From positions 1-39,221 of the forward strand of contig CBDDXD010000006.1 in assembly GCA_965235415.1 (NCBI GenBank): 39,221 nt of DNA, read 5' to 3'. Below the pieces are notes generated by a model that saw only the letters and a program-made list of their open reading frames with translations, was not told the origin of the DNA and made no database searches. The stretch's first letter is position 1, and each line of letters starts with the position of its first letter. This document shows positions 36,034 through 39,221 of this stretch, piece by piece. Source of the DNA: Fontibacterium subtropicum. Its GTDB lineage: Bacteria > Pseudomonadota > Alphaproteobacteria > Pelagibacterales > Pelagibacteraceae. The position numbers were made by a program, and so were the translations under genes.

Positions 36034-37000
36034 TTAATAAAATTTTCTAAGATCCATGCCTGCATAAAGCCCCGCAACATGTTCTCCATAACCATTAAAC
36101 ATTTCTGTTTTAATTTTAGATGAGAAAATATTGCGTCCATCAATTCGGCGCTCTGTAGATTGAGACCAACGAGGATGGCTGACATTTGGATTTACATTGG
36201 AATAAAAACCATATTCCATTGGTGCTGTTCGATGCCAACTGGTCACAGGTTCTTTATCGGTTAATCTTATTTTAACAATGGATTTTGCACTTTTAAATCC
36301 ATACTTCCAAGGAATAACAATTCTAACAGGTGCACCATTTTGATTAGGTAAAACTTCTCCATAAATTCCAAAGGTTAAAAGTGTAAGTGGATTCATTGCT
36401 TCATCTAATCGAAGTCCTTCTAAATAAGGCCAAGCAATAATAGATGAACTTAATCCTGGCATTTGTTTTGGATCTGCTAAGGGTTACAAACTCAACATAC
36501 TTTGCAGTACCTAAGGGTTCAACTTTATTTAATAAATTTGACAGTGAAAAACCATTCCAAGGAATAACCATGGACCAACCTTCGACACAACGCATTCGAT
36601 AAACTCTCTCTTCCATAACAGAAAGTTTTATCAAACTATCAAAATCAAACACTTGAGGCTTTTGCACCAACCCTTCAACGCTAACAGTCCAAGGTCGAGT
36701 AATTAAACTTTTACCATATCGAGCTGGATCATCCTTATCCATGCCAAATTCGTAAAAATTATTATAAGTGGTTGCATCTTTAAAAGATGTTTGTTTATCA
36801 TTTACTGAATATTTTTTATTAAATTTAGCTTTTAATTTTTTATTACTTTCACCTACTGCAAAGGCATCACTTTGTAGTGAAGAACTAAATCCTGCAGCTA
36901 AAGATCCAAGGGTTAAAATTTTAAGTAAATTTCTACGATTCTTAAATACTTCTTTTGGAGTAATGTCGGCACTTTTAATTTTAGGATCTTTAAATGTCAT
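36034..37000 (-). CDS. msrP: Protein-methionine-sulfoxide reductase catalytic subunit MsrP, one frameshift
   Basis: MsrP (YedY) is the periplasmic molybdopterin enzyme that repairs methionine sulfoxide. A twin-arginine signal is present (NRRNLLKILTLGSLAAGF), ending before about residue 50. The molybdenum ligand is C138 in YRMRCVEGWSMVIPW. The frame breaks at 36477-36482: removing one base joins VEFVTL to ADPKQMPGLSSSIIAWPYLEG, a standard MsrP block. The C-terminal fragment holds FGIYGEVLPNQNGAPVRIVIPWKYGFKSAK. Repaired length is about 321 residues. A likely sequencing error. Confidence 0.93.
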
Positions 37001-37007
37001 TTATCAA

Positions 37008-38433
37008 CTAAGCACTCTCATATTTTTTTTGAATTTCTTCGATATATTCACTCAAATCATCAAGCATAGCTAAGGTTTTTTCATCCTTTAATTCCTCATA
37101 TTTAACGCGCAAATCATCAATATCTTTAAAAGCTTTTGGAACGGTGTTCCATTTTTCATCATTAGTACTTAAAATTTGTCCAGCAATAGCACGATGAATT
37201 TTTTTATATTCATCTTTTCCTAAAACCTCAGGGTTTTCCTCATAAATTAATCTTTTTGCAAAATAAGAAAATCTTTCATCAGAAAATTTTTCACTTAAAT
37301 GTAATTTTCCTTTCCAATCGGATTTGTGAAAATCAGCCATCATTTTTTGATCCTCTGGTTTTGCAAAGCCGCCTGCATAAATACTCTCCTCTGCCATAAC
37401 CCCAATTTGTGAATCTAATGCTTCTTTCTCTTCAGCCTCTTCACTTAAAATTTTAGCAACTCTATCTTTAAATTCTTTATTTGATTGAATCATATTGGCC
37501 CGCTCTAATAATTTGTCAGCGCCTAGTTGTTTATATCCTTCAAAATTTTTTGCATAACTTGGACTCATAATCACAGGATGCTTGTTATTTTTAATACTTC
37601 TAATCACCTTTGGACTTTTCTTTAATTCCTCCTTCAACTGAGCGTAGGGCATTTTTAAATATAAACTAGGATCACTTTTTAAATCAAAACATTGTGGCCA
37701 GTTATACTTTGGATGAAAGCAAACGAAGGTGACTACAAAGGGACGAGCTTTGCCATAAAAGTATTCATTCACGCAAAATATTTTTTCTTTCTCAACAATT
37801 GAATTCACCTCAGTCTTACTCGTAGTCATCAAACTTGCTTTCCAAACGGATGGTGCTTTATCTTTAATAATTTTTGCAATCTCAACTGTTGCCATCACAT
37901 CAGATAAAGCGGTGTGTGCTTGATCATGTTTGATGCCATTCATCTCTGTTAACTCTGCAAGTTTAAATACAGCATTTCCTTTATCGCTCATTGGAGTTTT
38001 AATGCAATTTGGGTAATACAAATGTGCGGTTCTAATTAGTCCTAAAATATCACCACGTTTATTTCCAGCTATACTGAGTAAGATAAGGTTCATTTAAAGT
38101 TTTAAATAAACTTTTTCTCAAGAACTCTTCATCAAAAGAAATTGAATTATATCCAACAAACACTGCAGGCGACCATTTTGAAAATTGTTCATGCATTTGT
38201 GAAATCATTCCATAATGAGATAAATTTGTTTTGCGAAGAATTTGTGGTGTGGTGTTATTTACAATTAATGCGTAAGGCTCTGGAACAAGACCTGGCTTTA
38301 ATGAACATCTAATATTAAGTGGATCTGCTAGAACTTGAAAATCATCGTTTACTAAAATAGCACCAACTTCGATAATTTGATCCCACGAGCTTGATCTACC
38401 ACTTGTCTCAAAATCATAAAATACGTAGTTCAT
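37008..38433 (-). CDS. sbcB: Exodeoxyribonuclease I (SbcB), one frameshift
   Basis: Exonuclease I degrades single-stranded DNA 3' to 5' during recombination and mismatch repair. The DEDDh nuclease begins with YDFETSGRSSSWDQIIEVGA (D7, E9), followed by VGYNSISFDEEFLR, and HTALSDVMATVEIAKII supplies the last His and Asp. The ExoI C-terminal domains follow. The frame shifts at 38071-38080, joining LNEPYLT to AGNKRGDILGLIRTAHLYY after removal of one base. The repaired 475 residues match ExoI length. The ATG overlaps the rmuC stop (ATGA), so the two recombination genes are coupled. Confidence 0.93.
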
Positions 38434-39221
38434 TTAGTAATCTCATCCTTAGATTCTAACTCTTGAATCTTTTCTGCTCTGCTTTGAATTTTATCTGCTG
38501 AAACTTTAATGCCTCTAAATTGCTCGCTAACTTGATTAAATCTATTCTCAACATCAGCAACACGCTCTACTAATCGGCCAATATCTTTGCCAATTATACC
38601 AATCTCCTTAATGACCACTTGCGCTTTTTTACTCATCTCAGAGTCTTTTAAGAACATCCGCAAGGTATTTAATAATCCCCAAAGTAATGAAGGAGATACT
38701 ATTAAAACATTCTTCTCTAATCCTTTTGCAACTAAATTACCCTCACTAATCTCACGGTAAACTGCCTCAGATCTAATAAACATAATGGCATGGGGAGTAG
38801 TTTCGCCACTTATGATGTAGTCATTTGAAATTTTCTTAATGTTATTTAAAACATCATCTTCAAATAACTTTCTATATCTTTTAATTTCTTCATCACGTCT
38901 TAGCAGCTCGCAAATTCTTAAAATTATCTAAAACAAACTTAGAATCGATGCCAATTTTTTGTGAGTCTTCCCCTAAATCAATTAAACAATCTACTCTCTT
39001 ATTGTTACTTAAAGTGTGTTGAAATTTTAAATACTGTGAAGGCAGTCTATCTTTTAATAATTTTTCAAGTTCCATCTCAGAAAAAGCACCACGTTCTTGC
39101 CTATCATTCAACATACCTTCAAAGCTTTTAAAGGTATTATCAATTGAAACTTGTGTACTAGATATATTTTTAGTGGCTTCCTCTACTTTAGAAAAACGTA
39201 CCAATAAATCTGCAAGCTGTG
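38430..39221 (-). CDS. rmuC: DNA recombination protein RmuC, 5' truncated by window, one frameshift
   Basis: RmuC-family protein with a nuclease-like core, thought to limit DNA rearrangements. The upstream piece has part of the N-terminal coiled coil, then RVDCLIDLGEDSQKIGIDSKFVLDNF. Near base 38896 one extra base puts the rest, DEEIKRYRKLFEDDVLNNI then SGETTPHAIMFIRSEAVY and VLIVSPSLLWGLLNTLRM, in another frame. A second coiled coil ends the protein. The gene continues beyond the window edge at its 5' end and overlaps sbcB by 4 nt. Confidence 0.9.

Overview
This AT-rich window (about two-thirds A+T by eye) looks like a chromosomal segment of a streamlined marine alphaproteobacterium, most likely SAR11/Pelagibacterales or a close relative. 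The evidence is alphaproteobacterial marker families (DUF4167, DUF1178, the DUF1476 ATPase inhibitor, FYDLN_acid), very short intergenic gaps, many 4-nt start/stop overlaps, and the order aroA-cmk-rpsA-ihfB-pyrF-trpF-trpB-trpA-accD-folC. There are no rRNA, tRNA, phage, IS or CRISPR features. The taxonomic call is inference from gene content and recalled gene order.

Layout. 1-5.3 kb: the 3' end of an M23 peptidase, then a minus-strand run lysC-ispG-prfA-prmC followed by a DUF4167 gene. 5.3-10.1 kb: ubiG, DUF1178, a DUF3833 lipoprotein, a Nudix hydrolase, an Old Yellow Enzyme reductase, a CDF metal exporter and a DUF4149 membrane protein. 10.1-12.4 kb: an SSS-family symporter directly behind a TPP riboswitch (a ThiV-like vitamin-precursor transporter), then a shattered outer-membrane-type gene (Gcw_chp/TIGR02001). 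12.5-19.2 kb: a reduced-sulfur island with an Lrp regulator, a periplasmic rhodanese, a YeeE/YedE sulfur transporter, cysteine synthase, MetX, OsmC and MetY. 19.4-25.4 kb: mixed housekeeping genes (DUF1476, a SAF-domain oxidoreductase, a LOG protein, a 2-hydroxyacid dehydrogenase, an MBL lipoprotein, rlmN, FYDLN_acid). 25.4-35.0 kb: the aroA to folC run. 35.0-39.2 kb (minus strand): trxA, msrQ-msrP, sbcB and partial rmuC.

Two things stand out. First, the trpF-trpB-trpA block sits in its expected place, but all three proteins differ from their families at hallmark active-site or interface positions. TrpB has Asp for the catalytic Glu and lacks the QHG and GRGDK motifs. TrpA lacks FSDP and the GVTG glycine. 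TrpF lacks the GGTG loop. The key Lys, Glu and Asp residues remain, so the set may be a repurposed or highly divergent PLP synthase. Second, about a dozen genes are each broken by one- or two-base indels, mostly with the remaining frame intact and often in homopolymers. This pattern fits uncorrected long-read assembly errors better than gene decay, except perhaps in the Gcw_chp gene, where breaks are dense.

Frameshifted genes are annotated across their whole inferred span, with the break position given.
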